A model generated the notes under the pieces. The model made no database searches. It was not told the DNA's origin and saw only the letters and a list, made by a program, of their open reading frames with translations. Source: Citricoccus sp. SGAir0253 (GTDB taxonomy: Bacteria > Actinomycetota > Actinomycetes > Actinomycetales > Micrococcaceae). Taken from it: DNA of 64,000 nucleotides. A program made the position numbers and the translations under genes. Each line of letters opens with the position of its first letter. Position 1 is the first letter of the stretch. The stretch spans positions 35,422 through 99,421 of the forward strand of contig NZ_CP039426.1 of the NCBI RefSeq assembly GCF_005877055.1. Direction: 5' to 3'. Below, in pieces: positions 16,910-25,664 of this stretch.

Positions 16910-17422
16910 ATGGGGAAGTTGATCGGGTATGCGCGGGTCTCCACTCGCCGGCAGGACGCCGACCGGCAGGTCGAGGACCTGCTGGCGGCCGGCGTGCGGG
17001 GTGATGACGTGTACGTGGACCATGGGATGTCCGGTGCCCGGGCCTCCTGGCCGAAGTTCGACCAGGCGGTGACCGCCCTCCAGGACGGGGACACCCTGGT
17101 GATCACCACCCTGGACCGGTTGGGGCGATCCACGCCGAACATGCTGGCCTTCGCCGAGATGCTCCGGAACCGGGGAGCGGGGCTGCGGGTGTTGAACCTG
17201 GGCGGGGGAGAGGTGGCCACGCACATCCCGATGGGCTCGATGGTCTTCACGGTGATGGCGGCTCTGGCGCAGATGGAGTGGAGATCAGCGCGAACGCATC
17301 ACCGACTCCGTCGCTAAGCGCCGGGCGGCGGGCCAGGACCTGGGCGGCCGCCGGCAGACCTTCACCGACTCCCAGATCCGCAGCGGCGCCCACCTGGTCG
17401 AGTCCGGCCAGCCCGCGGGCCA
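16910..17422 (+). pseudogene. Frameshifted and truncated serine recombinase
   Basis: From the ATG at 16910 the catalytic domain is intact: KLIGYARVSTRRQ, then LVITTLDRLGRS. After ALAQME (about 17278) the expected continuation (ERITDSVAKRRAAGQDLGG) appears only in another frame, which needs two single-base insertions to restore. The C-terminal HTH is cut off after SGQPAGQ at about 17422, where unrelated lower-GC sequence begins. That point is therefore a probable insertion boundary for the 17.4-22.8 kb defence island. Confidence 0.8.
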
Positions 17423-17486
17423 ATTAGGTCGAGGATTGGGGCCGTCAAGCTTTCCTCACCTTCCCTCGGGGTTGCGCTATTTGAGG

Positions 17487-19379
17487 TTAGTTGGCGGCAT
17501 TAATAAGTGACCGAACGCCTGCAACCGGTGCCAGCAACCGGCCCGAAGGGTCGACGGAGCAGTTTTCTGAGACTAGGGCGTAGGTCGCGGCGTTCTTGTT
17601 CCCCACACCCCGACCGCTGGTGATTGTGCTCTCCAGCTCCGTGTTCCACTCAGGCCAGTCGTCGTCGATGACGCTTTCCAACGTGTCGGATATTGCCAGC
17701 AGCTCCGGCGAAACCAGTCCCTCGGGATAGTCCTCCTCCTCCACGTCGAAGTACCTCAAAATCGCCCGGTTGTCGTTCTTATGTTGTTGAACTGCATTAC
17801 GGATATCTCTTGTAGATTTATTTTTCTTCTCCATGCGGCTGGCACAGCCGGAGTCGTTGTCAAAGACGGTTAACGTTGGAATTCCCAATTCGCTCAAAAT
17901 GGCGTGTGGGATATAGAGGTGGTCCTTTCCTTGAGCGGCTGCCACGGAGATGCCGTCAATGGCTAGGTGCCGATCTCGCGATGCGATGCCCTCGAATACC
18001 GCTTTATCCCCGTCTCCCTCTACGAGCAACACGGCGTCCGCGAATAGGGCCTCGGACAGGTGTTGGGTGCAGACGAGATCCCATCTTGCGGTGATCACCT
18101 TCGCATCGACGTAGCCGTCCAGCTTCTTGGCCACGGCCTCGACAGTGGCCCGTGTGATTGTGACCTCGGCGTGGCTGTCGGGATCTGAGGAGGTTCTACG
18201 GACCCGCCGGATTTGGTCAAAGTATCGTGCGTCAATGAAGTAGGGAGAATGGGTGGCGTAGGAGATCTGCAGCCCATTAGAAGAAGCCGCGGCGAGCGAT
18301 CGTAGGACGCTAGAGAATGCTCGTGCCTGAGTCGGATGCTGAAAGAGCTCCGGTTCCTCAATGGCCAGACAAATGACGCTTTCGGGGGATTCTTTTGTGC
18401 CCCGGTTGGCGAGCATTTTCAGGCTTGAAATCAGGAGGGCTCGTTGGAAGCCGTGACCTTGTCGGTCCACATCTGTCTCTGTCAGTTGATCAACGACGCT
18501 GACGCGAATCTTCGATGCCTGGGGTTTCAGCTCAGGTTGTTCCGGCAGCAACCGGATCTTACGACCGGTGGTGAACGCCGCAATCTCCTCACTGAGATCT
18601 GTTGCCAGGTCAGTTAGCTGCGAGGTGAGGTGTTTAGCGGCGATTTCGGTGCGTTTCGTTGCCACTTCTTCCGCAAGCGACAAGAAAGCCGCGTCGGCGT
18701 TGGTTCGGTCGACCGTCTTTTCCAGGATGCGGCTAATGATCGTGCCCTTGCTGTCCACGCTCTCTTCGTGAGCGCGCAAATCAGCCGTGACCAGAACGAA
18801 GTCGAAGATGCCGGAGAGGACGTTCCGTCCGTTGAAACCGAAAAGATGGTTCCCGCCCGACTCCGATTCCTGGAGCTGGTCGGAGTGCTCTCTTTCCCAC
18901 TCTTCCATGGCCGCCTCGGTCTTCGGGGCGGAGGACCATTTGGGGAGGTTGAGGCCTGGGTGAGATTCCAGGACCTTTGCCCATGCGGTCTTCATGTCCG
19001 ATGCCGAGGAGGCGCTTCGAACCTCCTCGAAAGGCAGGAACACAAAAGCATTCCCCGTCATCTTGTCTTCCCCTGGCGTCCAGGTGCGCCAGGCGGTGAA
19101 GGTCTCGGCGGACGCCGGTGCATACTTCTCACCGAGAGCCTCCCGGTCCGTGGCGGTCAGACCGTCAAACGTCACTCGTACCCGGACCTTTAACTCAGCA
19201 CTGCCAGACCATACATCCCGTTCATCAAGCGAGCCGCCATTGAAGAACCAATTCAGAGCTCGAAGCACTGAGCTTTTGCCGGCGCCATTGGGACCGATGA
19301 ATGTGGTGATGGCGTCGAAATCAATCTCCACGCTATTGAGGCACCGAAAATTTTCAATGCCGACAGATTGGATACGCAA
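17487..19379 (-). CDS. OLD-family ATP-dependent endonuclease
   Basis: A 630-residue protein. The N-terminal ABC-type ATPase domain has Walker A GPNGAGKSS at 29-37 and Walker B LAIEEPELF at about 335-343. A TOPRIM domain follows from about residue 447, with LLVEGDGDKAVFEGI and the acidic VFDNDSG. OLD proteins are nucleases implicated in phage defence, for example GajA of Gabija. No UvrD-like helicase partner is next to it. Instead, 131 bases upstream, a large restriction-modification protein is encoded in the same direction. Base composition is visibly lower in GC than the plasmid backbone, which indicates transfer. Confidence 0.85.
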   Translation of the reverse strand: MRIQSVGIENFRCLNSVEIDFDAITTFIGPNGAGKSSVLRALNWFFNGGSLDERDVWSGSAELKVRVRVTFDGLTATDREALGEKYAPASAETFTAWRTWTPGEDKMTGNAFVFLPFEEVRSASSASDMKTAWAKVLESHPGLNLPKWSSAPKTEAAMEEWEREHSDQLQESESGGNHLFGFNGRNVLSGIFDFVLVTADLRAHEESVDSKGTIISRILEKTVDRTNADAAFLSLAEEVATKRTEIAAKHLTSQLTDLATDLSEEIAAFTTGRKIRLLPEQPELKPQASKIRVSVVDQLTETDVDRQGHGFQRALLISSLKMLANRGTKESPESVICLAIEEPELFQHPTQARAFSSVLRSLAAASSNGLQISYATHSPYFIDARYFDQIRRVRRTSSDPDSHAEVTITRATVEAVAKKLDGYVDAKVITARWDLVCTQHLSEALFADAVLLVEGDGDKAVFEGIASRDRHLAIDGISVAAAQGKDHLYIPHAILSELGIPTLTVFDNDSGCASRMEKKNKSTRDIRNAVQQHKNDNRAILRYFDVEEEDYPEGLVSPELLAISDTLESVIDDDWPEWNTELESTITSGRGVGNKNAATYALVSENCSVDPSGRLLAPVAGVRSLINAAN

Positions 19380-19510
19380 AAGTCCTCGCTAGATCAGTGA
19401 CCAGTTGGGTGATTGCCTCAGAGCCTGCCCCCGCATGAAGGATTCCGGCTGGCGACACGGGCTTGCCTCAATAAGCGCAGCAGCCAAGCCCGCTGCACTG
19501 CGATAGTGGC

Positions 19511-22500
19511 TTAGTCGATTAACCGGGGGTGCTCTGTCAGATCAACAGGGCTGGAATCTCTCTTGATCGTCTTCGGGACCTTTCGTTCTGCTGCGGATGG
19601 GGCCGGGAGATCGGATGCAGCAATGAGCGGCCCGGAGAGGACCTGTACCAGCAGGTCTGCCTGGTCAGCGTATTTGTCGACAGTCGCGGTCAAGACCCGT
19701 AGGAGGTCGAGCAACTCGTCGTTCCATTCGTCTTCCCATTCGGTAGGACGGATCCTGTCGAGGGGCTTGGCAGCCTTGCCGGCGGCCTTCCCGATCCCCT
19801 TGCGAGTTCGGGCGCCCAACCACTTGTCGAGGACATTCATCCCTGACACCTCGAAGTGGCGGACTGCGGGAATCACGCCTCCCACGACTCCGTCCCCGAC
19901 ATGAAGCTGGTGTGCGTTCGCGTCGTATTGCACGGCTTTCATGTCTTCGGGGATGGCCGTGACTGGTTCGAGCCAGACCAGACCATCACGGCGCGGCACG
20001 CGCCCGTGTGGGCGGTCCTCGGTGGTAAAGCGCGTCCCGAAAGTCTGGAGCCAGAGAAGCTCTCGGCCTAGGTCGACGGCTCGGGAGAATAACTGTGGAT
20101 CGTTGGTGATCGGGACGTGAACGGGGTCGTTCTCGAGCTGGTCGTGGAACGTCTCGGTGTACCCCGGATGGGCTAAGACGGCGTAGCAGTAGGCCAGTAG
20201 GTCTTCTGGACTTATGGGGTCGCCGAGTGCCTCTGCAAGTTTGGCCAGCAGCCCGGCGGTGATGTTCGCTTGGCTGCACTCCGCGTCCCGGTAGAGAGGG
20301 ATAACGTCCTTGCCTCCGAAAGAGCCTCGGAAATAGTGCAGGTCGGGGATGCCGACCGAAACCGTTGCTGCTGGGCCGTTGCTGATACGAGCCGTCCAAG
20401 GCGACACCAGGAAGATCTGCTGGTCCGACAGCCCCTGCCACAGTGCCGGTCGTTCAAGGTTGGCTAGGCGCGGATCATCGAAGGTCCACTGCTGGTCGAA
20501 AGACCGCCACCCCATCCGCACGATTGTCTGGGCCGTCGCCCCCGCGGGTAACTCGGCCAATGGTGGCAGGGAGCCGACCTTCGTATGGATATCTCTTCCG
20601 GAGTGTCCGTCTACAAATTTTTCGGCCCGCGTATCAGCACTTTCATCGACAAGAAGCTCTGTCCACCGCCGCTTCAAGACGTCGCGGGAAGGTGCGACGG
20701 GCCAGGTGCGGTTGTACTTGATTCCGGGCTGCTGCCAGGGGAACAGATCGACCAGCGATGGCATGGCTGACCACTGATTGTCTGTGGCCACAGGGATGAA
20801 CCGCTCACCGTTGGGTGCGTCGAACTCGGTCCAACCGTCTGTGGGATCGAGGCGGTCGATCTTATCGAGTTGGTCGAACTTTTCCTGGCGTGACCCCCGG
20901 AATCGACGGTAGAAGATCTTTGCGGTTCGGCTGGCTTTGCCGGACTTGACGAGGGTAACGATAGCCACCGGGGACTGGATGTCGAACACGTTGTCTTCCT
21001 TGCGGGCGCCGCGTCCTTCGCCACCGAGGTCCATCACCCAGATTTCACTGGCGGTCTCAACGGCCAGTTTGCGCAGACCTAGGAATGCTGGCCCGTCCAG
21101 CCAGGAGGAAGCGGTGATGAAAGAGACGACGGCCTTCTCCTGCGGGTCCTGCTGGAAAGCCTTCCAGATGGCCCAGCGCCAGAAGTAGACGTACATGTTG
21201 TACAGCGACGCTTGGGCGGAGAAGATGACGCCAGCATCCTGTGCCGGCTTGATCACGTCGTCGAACAACGGGGCTTTGCCGTCCTCGCGGTGGACGACCC
21301 ACCCCCCGCTCTCCGAAGTGACCCGGTCATAGGGGGGATTGCCAATGGCCACAGTGATCTGCTGCTCGGCCTTGATTTTCCTGGCTTGTTCGGCCGCCTC
21401 GGCGAGGACCTTGGCATCACCGAACAGGCCAGGGCTGGCCGGCGTGTGTGGGTCTTCCAGGGTGTCGGTGAGATACACACCGATCTCATCTGCCTGGAAC
21501 GCCTGTCCCTGGGCCTCGGCCAGCCTCTGCCCAACGCGCAGGTGAGCGACGGAGTACGGGCCGGGCAGAAGCTCGAAGGCGAGGACATTCTTGGTCAGGT
21601 TCTTGGCGACCTGGCGGGCGCCAGCCGGGCCGCGTTCCTCGAACGCGGTTTCCACAGCCTGGTCGATCACTGCCAGCGGGTACGTCCCCGAACCAGTAGC
21701 CGGGTCGAGGGTCACCACGGACTTTGAGCCGAAACCCAGCGTCTGGCCGAACCGATTGCGCAACAGGTGGTCGACGATCCTCACCTGGCACTGCACCACG
21801 CTCATCGGGGTGTAGTAAACACCAGCCTGCTTGCGCGCTTCGGGATCGTACTTGGCCAGGAAGTCCTCGTAGAACCACAGCCATGGTTCACCGCGGGAGT
21901 CCTTGGAGGACTGGATGGCTGGCACATCGAGGCTGGAAATCAGCCGAACGATCGCCCCCAGTTCCGGGCCGATGTACTCGGTGAGCTTCGGGATGCCGAT
22001 GATCGGCCCCAGCGCCGCGGCCAGCACATTGCGATGGGCGGTAGCCAGGGCGTCCTTGGCCTCTTCCAAGGTCACCGTCCCGTCGCTGTTGCGGTCCGCC
22101 TGACCCGACAGGCCCGCGATGGCCATCGCGTATGCAATGACTTGCGCGACGTCACTGGAGAACTGCGTTGACGACGTGGTCTGGTGGACCGTGCCGTCCC
22201 AGGCGGCCTTGGCGTCCAAGACGGCCTGCACCTTGTGCTCCAGGCCCTCGTCCAGCCGGATGCGGATGAACCGGGCCAAAGGCGCCAGGCGGTCGGCCAA
22301 CTGGCTGACCCGCCTGATCGGGCTCACCTTAGCCAGGACAAATTTCTGCAGGAGATCGAGTAGCTGCTGGTGATCCCATGATTCAGGAGATTCGAATGGC
22401 AGCTCACATTCAGCAGTCGGCGCGCCGGCAATGTACAGGATGGCGCGCTCACCATTGGTGACAATCAGGGAGTCGAGCTGGGCGAGCAACTCCCACTGGC

Positions 22501-22798
22501 CTTTTTCTCGTCCTCGCCACTTCTCCCCGATAAGAGTGTGCCCGGGAGCTTTCAGCTCTATCCATCCGCAGGGCTTTCCGTCGATGGTGGCCGCGAAATC
22601 CGGTCTCACGCCGTCCAGTTGGGCCTCACGGATCAGACTCAGGGTGCCCAGCCCATTCTCTGCGGCGAAGGCCTTGAAGAAGGTGGCCAGAGGGATCGTG
22701 AGCTGGGCCTCGGGTTCGGCCGCAATGCTGTAGCTGGTGGCACTTTGGACGTCCGCGGAGTAAGCCTGCGCCAAATTAGAAATTGCCAGTTGATCCAT
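19511..22798 (-). CDS. Single-chain restriction-modification enzyme (type IIG/ISP-like N6-adenine methylase with nuclease domain)
   Basis: A 1095-residue protein. Near the N-terminus VRPDF (D67) and WIELKA (E81, K83) form a PD-(D/E)XK nuclease core. An N6-adenine methylase follows with motif I DPATGSGTY at about 363-371 and motif IV NPPY at about 484. The C-terminal third would be the target recognition part. It lacks the helicase of LlaGI-type ISP enzymes, so type IIG is the better fit. It cleaves unmethylated DNA and methylates the same site. It starts at an ATG at 22798 and is followed by the OLD nuclease gene, with which it may form one defence unit. Confidence 0.85.
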   Translation of the reverse strand: MDQLAISNLAQAYSADVQSATSYSIAAEPEAQLTIPLATFFKAFAAENGLGTLSLIREAQLDGVRPDFAATIDGKPCGWIELKAPGHTLIGEKWRGREKGQWELLAQLDSLIVTNGERAILYIAGAPTAECELPFESPESWDHQQLLDLLQKFVLAKVSPIRRVSQLADRLAPLARFIRIRLDEGLEHKVQAVLDAKAAWDGTVHQTTSSTQFSSDVAQVIAYAMAIAGLSGQADRNSDGTVTLEEAKDALATAHRNVLAAALGPIIGIPKLTEYIGPELGAIVRLISSLDVPAIQSSKDSRGEPWLWFYEDFLAKYDPEARKQAGVYYTPMSVVQCQVRIVDHLLRNRFGQTLGFGSKSVVTLDPATGSGTYPLAVIDQAVETAFEERGPAGARQVAKNLTKNVLAFELLPGPYSVAHLRVGQRLAEAQGQAFQADEIGVYLTDTLEDPHTPASPGLFGDAKVLAEAAEQARKIKAEQQITVAIGNPPYDRVTSESGGWVVHREDGKAPLFDDVIKPAQDAGVIFSAQASLYNMYVYFWRWAIWKAFQQDPQEKAVVSFITASSWLDGPAFLGLRKLAVETASEIWVMDLGGEGRGARKEDNVFDIQSPVAIVTLVKSGKASRTAKIFYRRFRGSRQEKFDQLDKIDRLDPTDGWTEFDAPNGERFIPVATDNQWSAMPSLVDLFPWQQPGIKYNRTWPVAPSRDVLKRRWTELLVDESADTRAEKFVDGHSGRDIHTKVGSLPPLAELPAGATAQTIVRMGWRSFDQQWTFDDPRLANLERPALWQGLSDQQIFLVSPWTARISNGPAATVSVGIPDLHYFRGSFGGKDVIPLYRDAECSQANITAGLLAKLAEALGDPISPEDLLAYCYAVLAHPGYTETFHDQLENDPVHVPITNDPQLFSRAVDLGRELLWLQTFGTRFTTEDRPHGRVPRRDGLVWLEPVTAIPEDMKAVQYDANAHQLHVGDGVVGGVIPAVRHFEVSGMNVLDKWLGARTRKGIGKAAGKAAKPLDRIRPTEWEDEWNDELLDLLRVLTATVDKYADQADLLVQVLSGPLIAASDLPAPSAAERKVPKTIKRDSSPVDLTEHPRLID

Positions 22799-23120
22799 GC
22801 CCTGTGATGCCCCCGTGCTCTGCCATAAGGTTCCAAGTCAGCTTAGAGGGCCAGGTCAGCTTTGCTTGTCCGGTCAGGCTTGTCTCGGGCATCGGGCACA
22901 TAACCACAGACCTGTCCGCTGAGCATTCAGGGAGCATGGATAGACCCGGCACGCCCTCTCTTCCCAGCCGCCCCACTCCGGAGGTACTTTGAGATCCGCG
23001 CAGAGGCTCTGCGCGGATCCTGACATAGGAGCAGAACCGGACATATGAAAACAATCCGATATTTCAGTCCATCGTTGCGCGGGATAAACCTGCGCAAGAT
23101 GGTATTGAAAGGATTGTCAT
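22799..23120. other. Intergenic region with an 11-bp-stem hairpin
   Basis: No gene-like frame of convincing composition is seen here. It contains the upstream region of the restriction enzyme (leftward), short repeats of GGTCAGCTT/GGTCAGGCTT type (about 22850-22890), and a perfect hairpin GATCCGCGCAG (22993-23003) with its complement at 23009-23019. The hairpin could be a terminator or an IS end. A 36-codon frame opening at 23045 overlaps the small ORF below. Confidence 0.45.
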
Positions 23121-23246
23121 ATGAAAAGTCCGGAGTCCTTTTTCCCTCCGCCTGAAGGCTCGTTCATCGAGGCCCTTCGCCTCGCGACCGTCTACATGGA
23201 GTTCTTGGTAGCTCTCTTTAGGCTGATCCAGACGCTTTTCCTCTAA
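23121..23246 (+). CDS. Small hydrophobic ORF (41 residues), possible toxin-like peptide
   Basis: An ATG at 23121, 7 bases after AAAGGA, opens a frame of 41 codons with a polar Pro-rich start (MKSPESFFPPPEGS) and a hydrophobic helix-forming remainder ending in FRLIQTLFL. A near-perfect 13-base-stem terminator begins 6 bases after its stop. The word CATATGAAAA occurs both here and at 23043, where it starts an overlapping 36-codon frame. Size, a single membrane-like segment and tight terminator resemble type I toxins or small membrane regulators, but no homology is recognised. It could also be a chance frame. Confidence 0.4.
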   Translation: MKSPESFFPPPEGSFIEALRLATVYMEFLVALFRLIQTLFL

Positions 23247-23252
23247 TACCCC

Positions 23253-23283
23253 ATGGGAGGCCTCCACTACGGAGGCCTCCCAT
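23253..23283. terminator. 13-bp-stem hairpin terminator
   Basis: ATGGGAGGCCTCC (23253-23265) and its exact complement (23271-23283) close an ACTAC loop, followed by TTTATCC. It immediately follows the small ORF and also lies at the broken end of the recombinase remnant on the other strand. Confidence 0.75.
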
Positions 23284-23289
23284 TTATCC

Positions 23290-23572
23290 GAAGAGCACGC
23301 GAGGTGCCATACGCCGAGCCCGCGCTCGTCCCGGTCATGGATGAGGTTCAGGGTATCCCTCACGGTGCGCCCCAGCCGGCTCAGGGTGTGCACGACGATG
23401 ACACCCCCTCCCGGGCCTGGTCTAGGGCGGCGTGCAATCCGGGGTGGTGGGTATTGGCCCAGGATTCTTGTCGATGTAGATCCGACCGGCCACGATCCCT
23501 TCCTTGCGCAGAGCATCGATCTGCCGATCCAAATCTTGTTTTGTACTCGACACCCGCGCTTACCGCCCCAAG
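23290..23572 (-). pseudogene. Serine recombinase remnant (Tn3 TnpR-type)
   Basis: Read leftward, one frame has TKQDLDRQIDALRKEGI and YIDKN, and another has GVIVVHTLSRLGRTVRDT then NLIHDRDERGLGV. Together these are the middle of a TnpR-type catalytic domain with at least one frameshift. The first residues with the catalytic serine and the whole C-terminus are missing, the latter cut at the terminator hairpin. It is a third recombinase trace around the defence island. Confidence 0.75.
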
Positions 23573-24004
23573 GGCACAACGTATCGAAAGTCGGCTCTGT
23601 ACGAGTCTGGTGGGATGACGTTTCGGGTTTAGTTCTGGAACGAAATTCCATGGCGTGTCGTCGTCCTAGGTCCCTGCCTTGGGGAGCGTTCCAGTTCCAA
23701 TGAACTGGGACGGTCGCTGCCGATCAAAAGTCGGCGGCACGGAAGTCAGGAGTCGCCCGCGGACTTTGACGCCGGGAAGCCTGCCCAAGGGTGTTCCGTA
23801 TGGCGCACCGTCGCGGGACGGGCCACCGGACGGGTCCTACGGGATCATGCCCGAGGCGTGCTTGAGCGTACCCAGGCCAAAGACGGGGGTGTTCGGTGGG
23901 GGTTCCTCCTATTGGAGTACAGCCGTTAGGTGGATCTGACCATCCACTGAGTCGTGCGGTTCAGAGCGCGCCACGGCATGGCTGGCGAGAGGGTTGCCTG
24001 CGCC
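23573..24004. other. Region without a recognisable gene
   Basis: Short frames exist on both strands but none shows a family signature or a good ribosome site. Short Tn3-end-like stretches (CGTATCGAAAGTCGG at about 23580, and a GGAACGAAATTCC near-palindrome at about 23638) may be res or inverted-repeat remnants of the broken recombinase element. Confidence 0.4.
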
Positions 24005-24874
24005 TCATAGGAGCGGTTCAGTGGTCTTCCCGCCGTCGGTGGTACGGAGCACGCCCGAGCCGATGACCATCAGCGCTTCAACCTGGCTGCCGTCGGCGGG
24101 CCCTGCTCCCAGTGCGGACACCGTGCCGACGGGCTGTTCGCTGGACGTCCACGTGTCCCCCGCGTCGGGGCTGGTCAGCAGGTACCCGTTGGTGCTGGCG
24201 CCCACGACAGTGGTGTCGTCGGCCCAGGCGACCAGTTGCACTAGGTGAGGGGTCTCCAGGGTGGTCCAGGTGGCGCCGTGGTCGGTGGAGCGCAGCATTC
24301 CGGCTTCCGTGGTGGCCAGCACGGTCCCGGTCTGCGGGGAGATCGCCAGGGCTGCCGGGGCGGCGGGGATCGCCCGGTCCTGCCAGGTGCGGCCGTCCGC
24401 GCTGAAGCGCAGTTGGCCGTCGAAGCCCAGGATGCCGTGGGGGCCGGCGGCCAGCGCGTGGAAGTCCGATGATCCTCCTCGGGACAGGACCGTCCAGTTC
24501 TGCCCGCCGTCGGTGGACTCGGCCAGGCCGAGCGGTTCGGGCAGGTCCGTGCCGGGCGCTGGGTGCCCGGAGGCGAGGTAGCGGCCCTCGGGGGTCTGGG
24601 AGAAGCCCATGAGGTCCACGACCGGGCCGACCTGGGTCAGCTGCTGATCCTGGAGGCGGAACAGTCCCTGGTGGGTGGCCAGCAGCACGTGTCCTGACCG
24701 GGAGTCCCGGGTGATGGCGTGGACATGGGTAATGGCCGTCCCGGCGCTGGGGGAGCCAGTGCCGGCCGCCGGGGAGGCGGTGGTGGAGCTCGGGGAGGCG
24801 CAGGAGCTCAGGGCGCCAGCGCCCAGGAGCGTCAGTGCGCCAGTCAGCACGGCTCTGCGGTTCAACGAGATCAT
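24005..24874 (-). CDS. F510_1955-type BNR-repeat lipoprotein
   Basis: A 289-residue protein from the ATG at 24874, which follows AAAGGA. A twin-Arg-like n-region (NRRAVLTGA), hydrophobic core and lipobox LSSC give a lipoprotein signal. The mature part has repeated sialidase-type Asp-box units (STDGGQNW, SADGRTW, STDHGATW, SPDAGDTW), predicting a beta-propeller. It matches the F510_1955 family, usually labelled glycosylhydrolase without proven activity and common beside copper-resistance genes in actinobacteria. It is read away from the copper operon. The role is unknown. Confidence 0.8.
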   Translation of the reverse strand: MISLNRRAVLTGALTLLGAGALSSCASPSSTTASPAAGTGSPSAGTAITHVHAITRDSRSGHVLLATHQGLFRLQDQQLTQVGPVVDLMGFSQTPEGRYLASGHPAPGTDLPEPLGLAESTDGGQNWTVLSRGGSSDFHALAAGPHGILGFDGQLRFSADGRTWQDRAIPAAPAALAISPQTGTVLATTEAGMLRSTDHGATWTTLETPHLVQLVAWADDTTVVGASTNGYLLTSPDAGDTWTSSEQPVGTVSALGAGPADGSQVEALMVIGSGVLRTTDGGKTTEPLL

Positions 24875-25212
24875 GGATCCTTTCCGCCCCGGCGAACGCC
24901 TCAGGGCCACCTGCCATTATCGGCCCCCCGGCCACGGACTCCTCGCGGTGTGCTTTGAAGATTCGATGAAGCTTCCCTCCCACGCGGCCGGGGATGGCGG
25001 CCGTGGGCCCGAAGGGGGCGAGACTGCAGGCATGGAGTGCCCCAGCTGCCCGTCACCGGGCTGGCCCCTGTGGTTCGTCAAGGCCCTCGCGCAACGCCCC
25101 GTGGAGCACCCCGCCGCCGGGGGCGGCGCGTGGAGTCCCGGATCGGGCAGCGCGCCGAGGGGGCGATGCCGGTTCATCGGTAGCGAACGCCTGCGCCCGA
25201 ATACTTGCAAGG
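24875..25212. other. Intergenic region between the BNR lipoprotein and the copper operon
   Basis: No gene is supported here. Frames on both strands have biased low-complexity translations and no ribosome site. It presumably holds the two divergent promoters, of which only the copper-side operator is clear. Confidence 0.5.
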
Positions 25213-25228
25213 TACCCCGGGGGGGTAT
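25213..25228 (+). promoter_or_regulatory. CsoR-like copper operator
   Basis: The palindrome-like TACCCCGGGGGGGTAT (25213-25228) matches the TACCC-GGGTA pattern of CsoR-family operators and sits 56 bases before the chaperone start. CsoR is a Cu(I)-responsive repressor. No csoR gene is present nearby, so regulation would be in trans. Confidence 0.65.
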
Positions 25229-25284
25229 ATACCGGGGGTGGAGATGTTGTCCTGCATCGCCTGTTTCAGCTCAAGGAGACCGCC

Positions 25285-25617
25285 ATGATCGAACCCACCC
25301 GCGCCCCCCTGCCGATGGCCACCAGTGGTTGCTCGTGCTGCTCCCCGGCCGGCGAGGCCGCGGCTCCTCTCGGGCAGGAGACCACTGGTATGGCCCGGTC
25401 GCCCCAGGGCGCCACGACGTATCAGGTCGAGGGCATGACCTGCGGGCACTGCGTGGGCACGGTCGCCGATGCGGTGAGCGGCGTGGACGGAGTCGAGGAC
25501 GTCCGGGTTGACCTCGTCGCCGGCGGCGCCTCCATGGTGGCCGTCACCGGTCCGGCCCCGGCGGCTGCCGTGCAGGCGGCCATCGAGGCGGCCGGGTACC
25601 GCGTCCTGCCGTCCTGA
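25285..25617 (+). CDS. CopZ-like copper chaperone with extra Cys cluster
   Basis: A 110-residue protein from the ATG at 25285, preceded by AAGGAG. The C-terminal 68 residues are a heavy-metal-associated domain with the MTCGHC metal-binding loop. The N-terminal 45 residues carry a second cysteine cluster, SGCSCCSP, unusual for plain CopZ (about 70 residues). It probably binds Cu(I) in the cytoplasm and hands it to the CopB ATPase encoded 47 bases downstream, under the CsoR-like operator. Confidence 0.85.
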   Translation: MIEPTRAPLPMATSGCSCCSPAGEAAAPLGQETTGMARSPQGATTYQVEGMTCGHCVGTVADAVSGVDGVEDVRVDLVAGGASMVAVTGPAPAAAVQAAIEAAGYRVLPS

Positions 25618-25664
25618 CCAGTCCCATCGACGTCGGCGCCGTGCCGCCAAGGAGAAGGAATGCC

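Noticed and set aside
16122..17422. A complete Tn3-family transposon around the recombinases
   Set aside because: No tnpA-type transposase of about 1,000 residues and no 38-base terminal repeats were found, only resolvase genes and remnants.
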